From the NCBI GenBank assembly GCA_036852015.1, contig JAANDG010000655.1, positions 1 through 64,000 on the forward strand: a DNA stretch of 64,000 nucleotides. The letters are read 5' to 3'. Source of the stretch: Pelodera strongyloides (lineage: Eukaryota > Nematoda > Chromadorea > Rhabditida > Rhabditidae). The notes below the pieces were generated by a model. The model worked only from the letters and a program-made list of their open reading frames with translations, was not told the origin of the DNA and did not search any database. The translations under genes were made by a program, and so were the position numbers. Position 1 is the stretch's first letter; each line of letters begins with the position of its first letter. Positions 31,153-42,847 of this stretch are shown piece by piece.

Positions 31153-31602
31153 TGGTGTGGAACAGCCTAAATGGCATATGGATTGTGAAAACTCCGCGGT
31201 CGCTCGACACCTCTATGACGCGGTGGTAATGCGGCGGTAATGCGGTGGTAACGTAAAAAAACGAAACGCGGCGATAAAGCGGCGCAATCGTAAAACCATT
31301 CACATTCAGGCAATGGCATAAGAAATTCCGTCTACTGAACGCCTCAATGGTTTAATCTTCAACGCTTCATCATTGTTAATATATCTCCTTCAAATGGGCC
31401 TATCTGTGAATCGATTTTTTGCGATATATTTTAACGGCAGATATTATCCGAGCGTGACGCGGTTTCCGTTCGTCCAGTTTGCTGTGTACCTTGTCATTCC
31501 AATTGCTCTGTTTATACCTACAACAATTGGTGAGTATTTAGAAAAACCCATAGCTTTGGGAATCTAAGAATCATAAAAAAAATATGCTAGTGGCGTGTGG
31601 GT

Positions 31603-31792
31603 TTAAAGCGTAGGCTGGAAAAAAAAGTTGAAGAAGTACGGCACGTGGTTTGTGAAATAATATAATAAAAATATTTAGTACGCACAAAAAAATGTAATCG
31701 CACAGTTAAAATCAATCCCAGACTGTGCTCTTTCCTCTTTCTGCGACAGTAACCATAAGTATATCACCTAAATTTTTCCAGCCTACGCTTTA
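31603..31792. mobile_element. TTAA-bounded foldback R6 in receptor C intron 3
   Basis: The ends TTTAAAGCGTAGGCTGGAAA and the inverse pair. Flanking bases (GTGGCGTGTGGG and CCACATGCCAC) extend the pairing outward on both sides, suggesting insertion into an older palindrome or longer true ends. Confidence 0.75.
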
Positions 31793-32136
31793 AAACCACA
31801 TGCCACTTTTTTATGATTGTTAGATTCTATCAGTGAGGGTAGAATAGTTTATGCGACAATTAGAATACACATTTTTATTTGCTCCATCCAATCTGTATTT
31901 TCCGAAACAACTTTACAGTGCGCTCTTTCTTCAGTGGCTTCGATAAAAATATTCTATCATTTTCTATTGCTGTGAATGTTGACGATGACTTGGGTTTCAT
32001 ATACATGATGATTATAAGCACATTCCTACCGTTAGTTATATGGGGGTTCTCTCTGGTACTTGATATATTTATTGTTATTCGACTACGAAGGAAGATGGTG
32101 AGAGTTATGTTTAGAAGTTGCCCCCTCTCAGTAAAA

Positions 32137-32310
32137 CGAAATACTTGACGAAGCCATAAAAAACCGTCGTTGGCCCATCACCAAATGGTTTCATCTGTTG
32201 ACCGGTTCATGACCGGTTCGTGACCATTTGGTGACCAACTGATGACGGTTTTCGATGAAACTTGGACACGAGTTGGTCAGAATTGGTCACCAGATGGGCG
32301 GGCCCACAAA
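32137..32310. repeat. Imperfect palindrome
   Basis: Repeated and inverted copies of GGTCACCAAATGG, GACCGGTTCATGACCGGTTC and GACGGTTTT lie in the intron after the helix 5-6 exon of receptor C. Probably a degraded foldback element. Confidence 0.5.
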
Positions 32311-33332
32311 AAAACCAGTGAACCGTATCCAAATGGATTCACACATTTCCTATGATGTGAGTGTCTAATATTTACTCTAATTGCAAACAAAAATTATCGT
32401 AAGATTCCCCAAGAATAAGCTTTATAAGAAAAATGTTTCCTGCATCATTAATTACGTTAACCAAATTTTTTCCAGAAAACCCGGTCGTCATTGGATCTGA
32501 ATAAAGAAATTCGAATGACTATTCCGGTAAGATACGGTTGTTTTCTGTTGGCGCACAACAACCGCGCTAAAAAGGTTTCCCGCTTTCCACAACGGCTATT
32601 TTAAAGCTCAACTTTTAAAGATTCCAACCATTATCGGCTCTGTATTTCGTAACTGATTTACTGTTGCAGTGACAGGTTAAAATACTACATCACGACAAAA
32701 AAACTTAAAATAATAAAATATATTTAGATGTGCCTAAGTCATCTGGTTAATTTGCAAACAGTTGCTGTCTACGCGTACGCCTTCACAATAGCAGATACTA
32801 TTACTGAGTTTGAATATTTCTTTCTGGTGACGCCACTCAATTTATTCACATATAGTTTATTTGGGTGAGCATTGTTGTCATTTATGATTATGATTGTGAG
32901 AGAAAGTGGTACGAAGACAAAACCTTAGAAAGCGGTATGGGTCCAAGCCGCATTCTCAAGTATGCTAATTATTATTTGGCACCTCGGATATACTTGCACA
33001 GAAATTCGCATATAATACACGGGAATTCAAGTGTCCAGTTTTCATTTGAAAAACACATGCCATACCGCTTCAAATACTGATCGTGATCCTTGAATATGAA
33101 TTTCTTGAATGTGAATCAAAATGATCTTGACCTTCGAAGGACTATAACGCGCTATGTGGTAGCTATGAGCTATGATGGCATTTCAAGACGAACAAAAAAA
33201 AACATTTTCTTTAATATCATTTTCAGAGTAAATTCCATAATCTTCCTCGGAAAGAAGCGAACAATTTCCGCTCAGCAGACAGTGAAGTCCACGCTGCAGC
33301 ACTCGTCAAAAATGAACTTACGACAAACCTAA

Positions 33333-33750
33333 TTATGACAAGCAATTAGCACAAAAACAAAAACATTTATCACACATTGTTGTGAAGCATGTTCGTATGA
33401 GGGTATTCATTTGTTGGTGTGTCTTCTTGATATATGTGAACAATAAACGATGTGACATGAAAATGTTTGTTTCATTTTTAGAAAGCATGTGCAAACTTGA
33501 GTAATTGAGAAGAGAAGTTGTTTCGTCATTTGTATTTACACGTAAATAAATTGCAAAAATGGGTGAAATTGTGCGTTTAGTGCTGTTTTGCGGAATCACA
33601 ATACGTGTTTACCGGCTCCTCCCCTTTATTCCGGCTTGTCTTCTTTTATTTTTTTGTTGCTCTAAATTGCTTCTAAAGTTGAAGTTATAGATGTTGTTTG
33701 TATTTATTTGCTTCTATTCTATCATATTGCAGGGTTTCTGGAAAGCGGCT
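33333..33750. other. Gap between receptor C and the 20-exon gene
   Basis: Contains AATAAA at 33442-33447, the probable poly(A) signal of receptor C. The acceptor ATCATATTGCAG ends at 33732 with 18 bases before the next ATG, a candidate trans-splice site. Confidence 0.55.
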
Positions 33751-36700
33751 ATGCCGTCAGAAGCATTATTCCAGGAACACACGGTCCTTTGTGACGATCG
33801 GCCTGCTAATGCGAAAAACGAGTCACTCGAGAATTGTCTGAGAGGTAAGTAGTTTTAGTTGTAGTTTTGCTCACGGCATTTTGTGCGATTCGCCGTAAAA
33901 TTTTCGTCCTCAGCTGTGTCCCATGAATCGGTCGTATTTCGTTTGGCATACACACCATTGTTTCGTGCAACTGTATAGTAAAAATCAAGGTTTCAGCCCT
34001 AGTGGACGAAACGCTCTCTCGATTTTCCGTTTCTGAAACATCTCCTCCACTGTTTTGTACTTCGTCGACCACGTCAGCAGTTCCAGTGACTCAGCTACGA
34101 CACCTCGTGAACACAATTTCTGCGTTGGTATGTAGCTTGGGTCTTGAGGATTTGCTAAGGTTGACAGATAACTGATAACACCTGGCGTTAAGGGTGCTGT
34201 TTAAGTTTGGGGGGGGGGGCAAAGGGGACCAATATCAGTGGCTATGTACGTTCCTAATTTGAGTTAATGAACCAACCGATCCACTTGTTTTTCTACGTGC
34301 ACTTGGTTGTGTACATCTAGATATCGCAATAACTCGCATTGAGGTTTTTTAGAGAAAAATGACCGCATCCGGTTTCGCAACTCAAGCCGCCACAACTTTG
34401 GACCAGCTGATTTTTGCTCGCGCTAGTCAACTACGGCATCTGCACATGTTCAAAGCCGCACGGCAAGTTCACAGTTCTATGAAGAAGGTGAGTTTATTAC
34501 CCTGTCTTCTTTAAAGCGACATAACAGCCGGTTTTTGAAACGTATGGTGGACAACTGCATTACCATATGTTTGGATTCAAATTAAGTAAATCCGCATAAA
34601 GCTCACTTATCATAAACACGGAGAAATGCATTTGTACGTTAAACTTGTCAAAAAACTGATGTTATATGGAATTAAGATATTTTGAACTTGTTAATGTTTG
34701 GAATTGGAGCTGGATGTGAGGTCACATCGTCGCGGTTTACAATTATATCATGATTGTGCTGTTTCAAACTTGACGTGACTTAACTGTTTACTGCAGGGTC
34801 ATAAAACATAAATTGCAACAATGAACAACATTCGAATATACGATCTTAAGATTATAATTTTTTCATGAATTGAAAGTACAAGTACTGAGGCCGTATTCAC
34901 CAACACGCAAGGAGCCCTTCCTGGCCTCCCCAAGGAGCTAGACAGTGCCAGAGCAGAGATGCAGAGCGCTCATGAGCCTAGGGAGGGCTCCCTCTGTGTT
35001 GGTGAATACGGTCTTTGAATAGTGATAGTGACTCTTTGATTGTGCATATCGACCTTTTCGTTGTCATCAGTAAATAATCTATGGCTTGTTTCAGATACTT
35101 TCCCAAGACTTCTCACGTTTTGTGCAGGACTTTGCAACGGTTAGTTTTTGTATTATGGGTAATTTTAATCTCCTTGCCTTACCTGGCTTGGCTTAGGAAT
35201 AGCGACGGGAATTATGTCTTCTTGTCATGTTGGATCGGAGCGAAATAATCGGCTTGTTGTATCTGTAGCGTTCCTGCTTACGTCACAACGTCACAGTGGT
35301 CCTTATGTCTTCAATTTAGGTGTTCGTGTTCTGTCGTATTATTGTTTTGTAAATGTTTACGTAAATAGTTTTGCTAATTAGGAGAAATGTCCTTCTAAAT
35401 ACTGAATGGAATTAGTTTGCTCTAATTGTTAATTTCAGCGAATCTCCGATGGTGTTCTACCTACCAGTGACGCGTTTTTGTTTGTTGGTGCTAGAATTTT
35501 GGAGCAACGATTTCGACTGGAGGCGGTGAGTTAATTTTACTCGTATGATGCGCTTGATGTTTGCTATTAATTCAAACATAAACATCTGGCTACTTGTTAT
35601 TGGGATTTCCTACATTCGTGACGTTTCTGTTGGTTTCATTCATTGTTTGTGTTGGTTGATTTGAATATTATTTGATGGGCGACTAATACAAAATTAGACT
35701 GCTTTCAACGTCAGTCGTAGAGTTATGCGTTTGCAGCTTCACTCGCGGTGTATCTCGGCTGCGAATGCCTGTTTGGATTACCTGGAGCTCGATCATTGGG
35801 TTCGTCTTTTTACCTTTACCTTTTGTTGTTGTTATATCTTATGTAAGAGTTCGAAGAATGTTTATTACAGTATCCGTTCTGGTTCTCTCTCTTTCCGTAC
35901 GTAAGACATTGTTTTAGCGAAGCGTGAGTATGGTTTCGATCGCTTTGTTTGCCGATGTCGCTGCTGCAGTCGGCCCGACGATGAATTCTTTTTCCCTAAT
36001 TTATGCAAATATTGTGGAGATATTGAGAAAATTGGATTCCAGGTGGGTATATTGGTGTTTCAAAACACTAGGTTTTTGTTATTCTTACATGTTTTGTGAA
36101 TCTAGGAATAGTATGTTATGTATGGTCCTTTCATCCTTTTTCTTACATTCTACACTCGTAGTGATCAGACTTTTAATATACGACATTTCACATGCAAATC
36201 AGTGAGATCTGATCAACTGAGACTGAGAGCCGTTTAAAGCGAAATACCGGCCGGTTTTTGAAACGCATCGTGGACACCTGTATTCTTACGTATTAATGCA
36301 AAGTTGCTCGAATTTAACTCGATTTTTATTATAATTTATCCTCATTTGCATAAGCTGCATAAGAATGCCAGTGTACTCGATGTGTTTCAAAAACGGGCAT
36401 GTATTTCGCTTTAACGAATTCATTATTTACATTAATGTGGATAATATTCAGGTTTCCTACTGCCGATGAATGTTCAACTCTTTTTGACAAATACCTGCCG
36501 GATGCGTCTGCGTCTGTGAGTTGTATTTTTTATTTTCAGTTTTTTTTTGCGTTTGCATCAACTCTCCTTAGTTGTTGTTGGAAGCCGGGTTCGGGTTCTC
36601 GTACAACTTTTCAAGTTTCAAGTACGACTCGTACTTGAAACTTGAAACGTTGATCGGGTTCTAAACACCGTCGGAGACGTATTTTTTTTTAAAGTTTTCT

Positions 36701-39700
36701 TACGTCTAAATGACTTGTGTTTGTTTTTAGTTGTTGGTTGCGGGTTAGTAGATTTGTTATTTGAGTATCTGCCGTTTAGATGGTAGGACAAGCAGAATCT
36801 GAGAGTCTGAAGAGGTTACTGCGCTTCAGCCACGAAGAAATATATGAGGGGCGAGTGAAGGAGGAATTGCGAAAACTTGAGTATGTGCTATGTGCTACTA
36901 TGTTATGAGTTATGACTGAGTTAAAGGATCGCAGTCACTCCAAAATCATCATTTTGCTTCGAGTTTACTTGAATTTAGTAAAGAATAAAGAAAAATACTT
37001 TACCAAAACCGAATAATTTGAATTCCAACTCAGGGAGTGAACAAGTAGAAAAGTAGTTCTACTTAACTACCGCGGGATTATGAAACGTGTAGTGATATGC
37101 CTGCAGACTCTTGCAGTATATGTAAAGATATAATATGCAGATATTTGCCGAAATAATTTGCATACTCCCGATCGAGAAGCAGCTGTATGAACACGTTTCG
37201 TGATCCTGCGGTAGTTAAGTAGAACTACTTTTCTACTTGTTCACTCCTTGAGTTTGAATTCAAATTATTCGGTTTTGGTAAAGTATTTGTCTCTATTCTT
37301 TACTAAATACAAGTAAACTCGAAGAAAAACGACGATTTTGTAATGACTGCGATCCTTTAACGGGGAGTGGTGATACATGTGCTTTAGGTTACGTTTAAAG
37401 TTTAAGGTGCTATGCTAATCATATAGAGTTTTCTTTGTATATTTGCTACTGGATTTCAATGTTTTATACGTTTGCAATTTAGAGACGAGCAAAAGAAACT
37501 GTCTAACAAGGCCGATTTGGGGCAGTCGGTGGATCGGGTTGCGTTTTTGAAAGGTGAACATTTTGCTTTTTCTTTTTCTTTTGCGATTCGTGTGTTGCGT
37601 TGCTTTGGAGGCGTAAGATTAGTTACAGGTTACCTAAACGCCTCACTCCTCCATATGAATAGGCTATTTAGTATTAATGTTAGCCGCTGCTTATATTTGG
37701 ACGTAAAAGAAAAGTATCACTTATCTTAACCGAATCCTAAGGGATTGAAGGTGCTGATACTTTATACGTTTCTTCACTTACGCACACTTTGTTTAGAACA
37801 AGCATCAAACCGAGTGAGTTTGTCGGAAACTTTCCTAGCGGACGAGAAGGAAATTAGGATGGCTAGCAGAAAGGTAAGAATTGATTTTTTATGGGTCTTT
37901 TCGGCGAACCTTTGCGAAGTTCCAGCTACGTTATGTTTTTCGCGTGTTTCGCTCAGATGGTTGTAGTAGCCCTAATAAGTTTCTGGGCGGGATTAAATAT
38001 TCGACGATTTAGATTGTTTCGGCGAAGCGAAAGAGCTCAGCTTCTTCAACGTCGCAACTTGTTGAATTGGATGTTACCAAGGACAGCATCAATTCGAGCA
38101 CTATCGCATGTACGTCCGAGTCGATAAATTTGGGACAATCTTCATCGGACAATGTGAAGGTTGGTCTTTGTCTTTGTATAGAATAAAGCACACTATTTGG
38201 AAATAGAATAAGCGTAGAATAGAAAGAATAACAGAGAAAATAAAATAAAACTATAAAACCCTGTAAGGTGTAAGTGAAATTTATTTGAAGGAAGTAGTAG
38301 TTTTATTTGTTGATATATAGGTATATATGGTTATTTTTTTGCGTCTCTAAACGTGTTCGCAAAGCGGGATGATTTTAACAAAAATGTATCATATTTTTTT
38401 GTTATGGTGATATGTGATATGCTATATTGAAACTTGTTTGTGGCTATGGACGGGGTAATGTCTACATTGAAAACCTACGTAGTTCATGAAAGTTTGTTAT
38501 GTATTTATGTACTGGAGGCCAGCTTTATCCTTGGTTGGGCGGACTAGCGGACTTTGTTTGCGATTTTCAATTTTATGTTTTGAATTTTTGAGAAATGTTA
38601 TGTTTCACAAGGGTCTAATAAGTTGACAACAAGTGGGGTTTTATTGTGTTTTCTATTAAGCCTCATTATAGAGTTTGATACGATGAAAAATAATAGCTAA
38701 AGGTAAAGGTAATATAGAAAACTAGTAAAATACAAAAATGAAAGTGTCAAGATAAGATAAGATGTAAGGTGAAAAGTTGTGATGTTTCAGCAGGAAGCCG
38801 ATTTGTCGCCTTCTCAGTTGATGATTGATCCGGCAGTGGAAAAGGTAGCAATCAAGAGGAAGAGGCTGGCAAAGTTTTTATCGTCGCTTCTAGCGGATAC
38901 GGCAGCGGATGCGGATAGGAAGGTTTGTGGATTTGGATTTAATTTCTTTTTGGTTTTTAGGGAGTTTTTTTGTAAACACTGGGGGTAGTATTTTGAATGG
39001 GGTAGCATATTTAAAAAAAGGGGTAGTATTCTTCAATTCTACCTTTTTTTTATTGGAAGGCATTGTGAACGTGAGCCGTCGAGAATTATTGAAGAAACCA
39101 TTGTGTATCGTACAAATGCCCGTTTGATTTTAACCTGCCTTACCGTCGGACTGTCATTTTACTGCGTCGTTTCACTATTCCGCCTCCTCTCTCTCTGCTG
39201 ATATAAATAGCGTTTATTTTTCGCGGTTATTAGAAGGCTTACATATGCGTACAGTTTTATTTTAGCCGTCTAAACTTGTTCGATTTAGAGCGATGACCTG
39301 ATCCCCCGATTGACGAGTTTTGTTAGTGAATGTGTTTCTGTCACTGGTGGAGCAGACCCCGAAAAGGCGAAAGAGGTAGGTACTTGGTTCACTTTGATGC
39401 GCGCTTTCGGTGTACATTTAATTATACTTTTTATTTATGAATTTGTAAGTGCGATAATGCAGGTTGTATGTTACATTTAGCAGACAAGATTGTGTAACAT
39501 AGTTTCAACTATGGTAGTATGTATATGTGCAATGCGATAGCAACTTCTTTGCTTTTTTTAGTGTGAACTCAGATTTACCGATTGGATTTTTTCTGTATCT
39601 GACCTCAGAGCACATGAGAGATTTGGTCGTTAAAAACCCGACTTGTTTTATCGACGTACCCTTATCCTTATTGGTCTTAGTGTCAAAATTTTTCACCGCA

Positions 39701-42205
39701 CCGCACCGAAACTTTAATTTTTTTTCAGGAACTTGTCCGAAGGATGGTTGCCGATATCGTACCGTCAGTTGGGTGTGCGTCAAAAGAAGAGTTGAATCCG
39801 TCCGCTTCAACTTCGAGCCAAAGTCAACCAGATGGCGAAGTGAGTTTTTACTTCCAAAACAAGTAAACAATGTGGTTAAGTATTGTTTCCTGATATTACT
39901 GATCCTTTCTTGATGAACAGTGAGAAACGTTGTTGCTCTTCTCAGGTGACTCTAGGCCCGAAGGCATGCCCCTTTCGGTGGAACAGGGCTGGCCCGTTAC
40001 CGGCCTTGGAGGGTGCCCGGGGTACGCCCTGGGGCTTTTGTGAGTTTTGAAGGGCATAAAAAGGGGCCGTAAACGGGCCATTTTGAGACGGGCAGAAAAT
40101 GAATATACACCGTTTTAGCTAACTAGCCATGCATTTACACACGGAAACACAACGTACATAAGTAGCTAGAACTTTGCAAGACAAATGCACCGGGCAGGAA
40201 TCGAACTTGCGACATTAGCTAAACACGTACTCCAAACCAGCGCCTTAGACCACTCGGCCATACCGCGTATGGTCGTCTCTGCTGGTTGCGAAATATTACG
40301 GCCGCTGCTTCACAAAAATTTAAATCCCAATTTTCGCGCGCTTTATACATGCAAGGCTACGGCAAAGTGCCATTTAAAGGGCACGCCCCAGGTTCGGACC
40401 GTCATTTTCCCCGTTTGTGGCCTCATCCCGGCCTTCTACAATTGAAGGGCACGCCCTAGGGCATATTTGCTTAAATGCATGCCTGCGGGCCTAGAGTCAC
40501 CTATGTTAACTCTACGCAATAGCGCGCAAAGGTCCATCGATTCTTGTACGAACTCTTTCTCTTGGGGAATGTCGGGGGCGGTAAATTTGAGTTAGTAACT
40601 ACTAATTTTGCAGCCTGTCTCAGCCATAGCCATTGTGGAAGAACCTCTCTCGGCAGTCTCAACAAAATCTGATGGTGCCGATTTACAAAAGACCAAAAAG
40701 AAGAAGAAGATCAAAACGTCGGTCAGGATTGCGAGCCCACAGAAATCAGGCGTTCTAGGTATGCGTTTGATTAGACTGATATCCTTTTTAGGATTAACTA
40801 CTAATAATCGCAACTGTGGCGTAAAGATGTGAATATGTACAATGTACATGCAACTATTTTATTTCGTTTCTGAACTTATGAGTTTGCAAACCAATAGAGA
40901 GTTTTCTGTTCTTGATTTCTAAAAGGAGCGATGCTTTCTGTAAAAATAATTGTGTCACTTGACTTGCCCGACTTCTCAGCCCAATTTATTAGATAAGCGT
41001 ATTTTCGCATACTTACACAACTTCCATAGTTTTCTAGTTTGCTTGATGTGTTTAGGTACAGGTGGTACAGCAGAAGAAGTGAGGATATGTTCCCCAGAAG
41101 CTGTCCCGAAGAAGAAAAAGAAGAACCAGTTGGAGTTTCAAAACATTTCTGCGCAGGTGCGTTTTTATCTGTCTCTTGACCTTGACTGTTCGGATTTGTA
41201 TTATATTTGTTGAAGTTTTGTATGCTTATTGTTAGTTTTTTTTAGTTCTCTATATCAGTTTTCATTTAGACGAAGTTATGGTATTGGTATATTTTATGGC
41301 CGAAACGTAAAATTCAGAAAGAAGGCGTGTAATGCTTGTAGCTGTGATGGATGGGCAGTAGGTACACTTTTTATTTTTAAGGGAAATGATGCAGTGCTTA
41401 AGAAGAAAAAGAAGGCGAAGACGTCAACGCCTAGTGCGCCTGAAAGCTCCGATGATGTTTTTGCGGAACCTTTGCAGCTGGTTGACTTTAGCAGCGTAAG
41501 TTTTTTGTTGTTGTATTTAACTACTTGTGTTTGAAAAAACAACTTTGTGAGTGTAACGTAACAGCGGTACATTAGATACTCGCTGACACCACTGGCACGG
41601 CTTCTTCACGATCCATCTTTTGGTCTTGTAGCATCAGTATATGTTGTGCGTACGGTGCACTTGTTGTATTCGTTTGAGGTTTGGTTGCGTGTTAGCAGTT
41701 TGTACCCCAGAGTACCAGTGAACGTTATAATCTTCACTAATAAGTGTTGCAGACCACCCCGGTGAATAAGAAGAAACGAAAGGTGGAGCTTGACGGCAGT
41801 ATTTTCGACATTCAGGTTAGTGTGATTGATTTTTGCGGATAAATATTTTGTCCGCAATAAGGCAGCGTACTTTGTATTGTGTGATGTGGTTTTTTGTTAG
41901 TTTCTGTAAGTCTCATGTCGGGCGGTGAGGTGAAGGACGCACATCATTTCTTTCTTTCTGCGCTATATTTTGTTATTAGTTTGTTTAGGAAGATGCTAGT
42001 CGTTCATGTGTATTTTGATCTTTTTTTATCAACCTTCTTTATTCTGTGGGAATATAGGCGATGTAGGCAATGATTAGAAAAAAAAACGAAAAATGATAAA
42101 CGTATGTTTTAGGATACACCTGCGCTTGCTGCCAAGAAGATGAAACCACTGTTCCACAGTACGCCCATGCCGAAAGCACAAAAGAAGAAAAAGGGAAAGC
42201 AGTGA
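33751..42205 (+). CDS. Probable nucleolar protein, perhaps NEPRO-like (20 exons, 674 aa)
   Basis: Exons: 33751-33844, 33997-34127, 34353-34487, 35095-35139, 35439-35525, 35698-35799, 35918-36042, 36452-36515, 36780-36880, 37483-37553, 37797-37873, 38013-38159, 38791-38922, 39289-39375, 39729-39839, 40614-40758, 41056-41156, 41382-41495, 41753-41815, 42113-42205. Every phase agrees. Residues about 80-260 are helical. RQVHSSMKK, then CLDYLELDHW, then a hydrophobic segment (VSIALFADVAAAVG), then FPTADECSTLF recall the layout of the N-terminal domain of nucleolus and neural progenitor protein (NEPRO). This is from memory and weak. The C-terminal 170 residues are acidic/Ser linkers with Lys clusters, including KTKKKKKIK, VPKKKKKN, LKKKKKAK and an SV40-type NKKKRKV, each in its own exon. 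Such tails are typical of nucleolar and pre-rRNA factors. It is intact and likely expressed. Confidence 0.85.
34891..35011. mobile_element. 120-bp foldback in intron 3 of the 20-exon gene
   Basis: The ends CCGTATTCACCAACAC and GTGTTGGTGAATACGG are exact inverses. Inner arms carry AGGAGCCCTTCC and AGGGAGGGCTCC. A related, degraded element is at about 44200-44330 (ATTCACCGC/GGTGAATATG). Confidence 0.8.
36234..36414. mobile_element. MITE family R2 in intron 7 of the 20-exon gene
   Basis: Full-length, TTAA on both sides, ends AGCGAAATACCGGCCGG and GGGCATGTATTTCGCT. Its right end is 37 bases before exon 36452-36515. Confidence 0.88.
36921..37360. mobile_element. MITE family R4 in intron 9 of the 20-exon gene
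   Basis: TTAA at both ends with AGGATCGCAGTCACT and its inverse. Inner arms pair through GTAGTTCTACTTAACTACCG and its near inverse. The second copy is the one nested at 17837-18250. Confidence 0.88.
40189..40264 (-). tRNA. tRNA-like sequence, class II (Leu/Ser) head
   Basis: The minus strand reads TATGGCCGAGTGGTCTAAGG, an excellent class II D-arm. A GGA-containing loop follows, then a variable-arm-like stretch, and GCAAGTTCGATTCCTGC as T-arm. The anticodon and acceptor stems do not close. It lies in intron 15 of the 20-exon gene, in a GC-richer block (39940-40480). Confidence 0.45.
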
Positions 42206-42847
42206 TTGTATATTGATAAGTTGATAATTATTAGTTCCTTTTGTAGCGAAAGTAGGAGTAAACCCCGATAGTGAAGAAATTTGATAGCTCAACTCCTCGT
42301 CATCGGAGTTGCGTAGTTTATCTATAAGTAAGGTACTTATGGTTGATATTAGCCTGCCAATACATACTGACATGCTCGGTGTGAGGGTTTGTGCTATAAA
42401 AGTTGACCTGAGCATCTTATTGAAAGGCATAGTAAACAACTTTGTTGTTTACTATAGTTTAACGGCATTTTGGATCGTGGATGCGGCGGAACGGGAAATC
42501 GTTGGAAACGCATTGTAGGGTTTTAATAGGAGAGAGGTAAATTATATCCCAATCATTGGTTAGATTACTATTATTATTCCGTTGGAATTAAATGACTCGT
42601 TATGCGTTTCTACATTTAATACATTGCTTAATTGCTATATTAAGTGACTCTTTATGCTTTTCTACCTTAATCAAAATACCGTTTATTTTCCCTTTTTAAT
42701 ATCATAGTTTTTTTATTGTAAACCTTGCCCGTTGTCAAAATGTTATGCATTGATTGTTGTTAGTTGTTATTTCTTGTTATGGCTTGTTATCGTTAATTGT
42801 TGAATAAATGTTTAGTGTTTAATTTTGGAGTTTTGAATATTGTTGGA

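Larger units (their letters stand above)
30389..33332 (+). pseudogene. Receptor C: full seven-helix chemoreceptor with a 1-nt deletion in exon 3
   Basis: Seven exons: 30389-30430, 30761-30921, 31310-31529, 31919-32097, 32476-32526, 32728-32864 and 33227-33332. With one base restored in exon 3 the product would be about 298 aa with seven helices. Helix 3 is followed by MGLSVNRFFAIYF, helix 7 carries TPLNLFTY, and the tail ends KMNLRQT. Exon 3 is 220 nt against 221 in A and B. The frame breaks near 31349-31353, at CAATGGTTTAAT. An alternative is a splice variant (donor at 30925/30926, acceptor at 31322/31323) that would keep the frame but lose the start of helix 3. So the copy is either recently broken, rescued by splicing, or hit by a sequencing error. 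An AATAAA lies at 33442-33447. Confidence 0.78.

Noticed and set aside
35860..35917. A 17-nt intron (GTAAG...TTTTAG) between YPFWFSLFPY and RSVSMVSIA in the 20-exon gene
   Set aside because: Far too short for a normal intron. Taking 35800-35917 as one intron keeps phase and needs no tiny intron.
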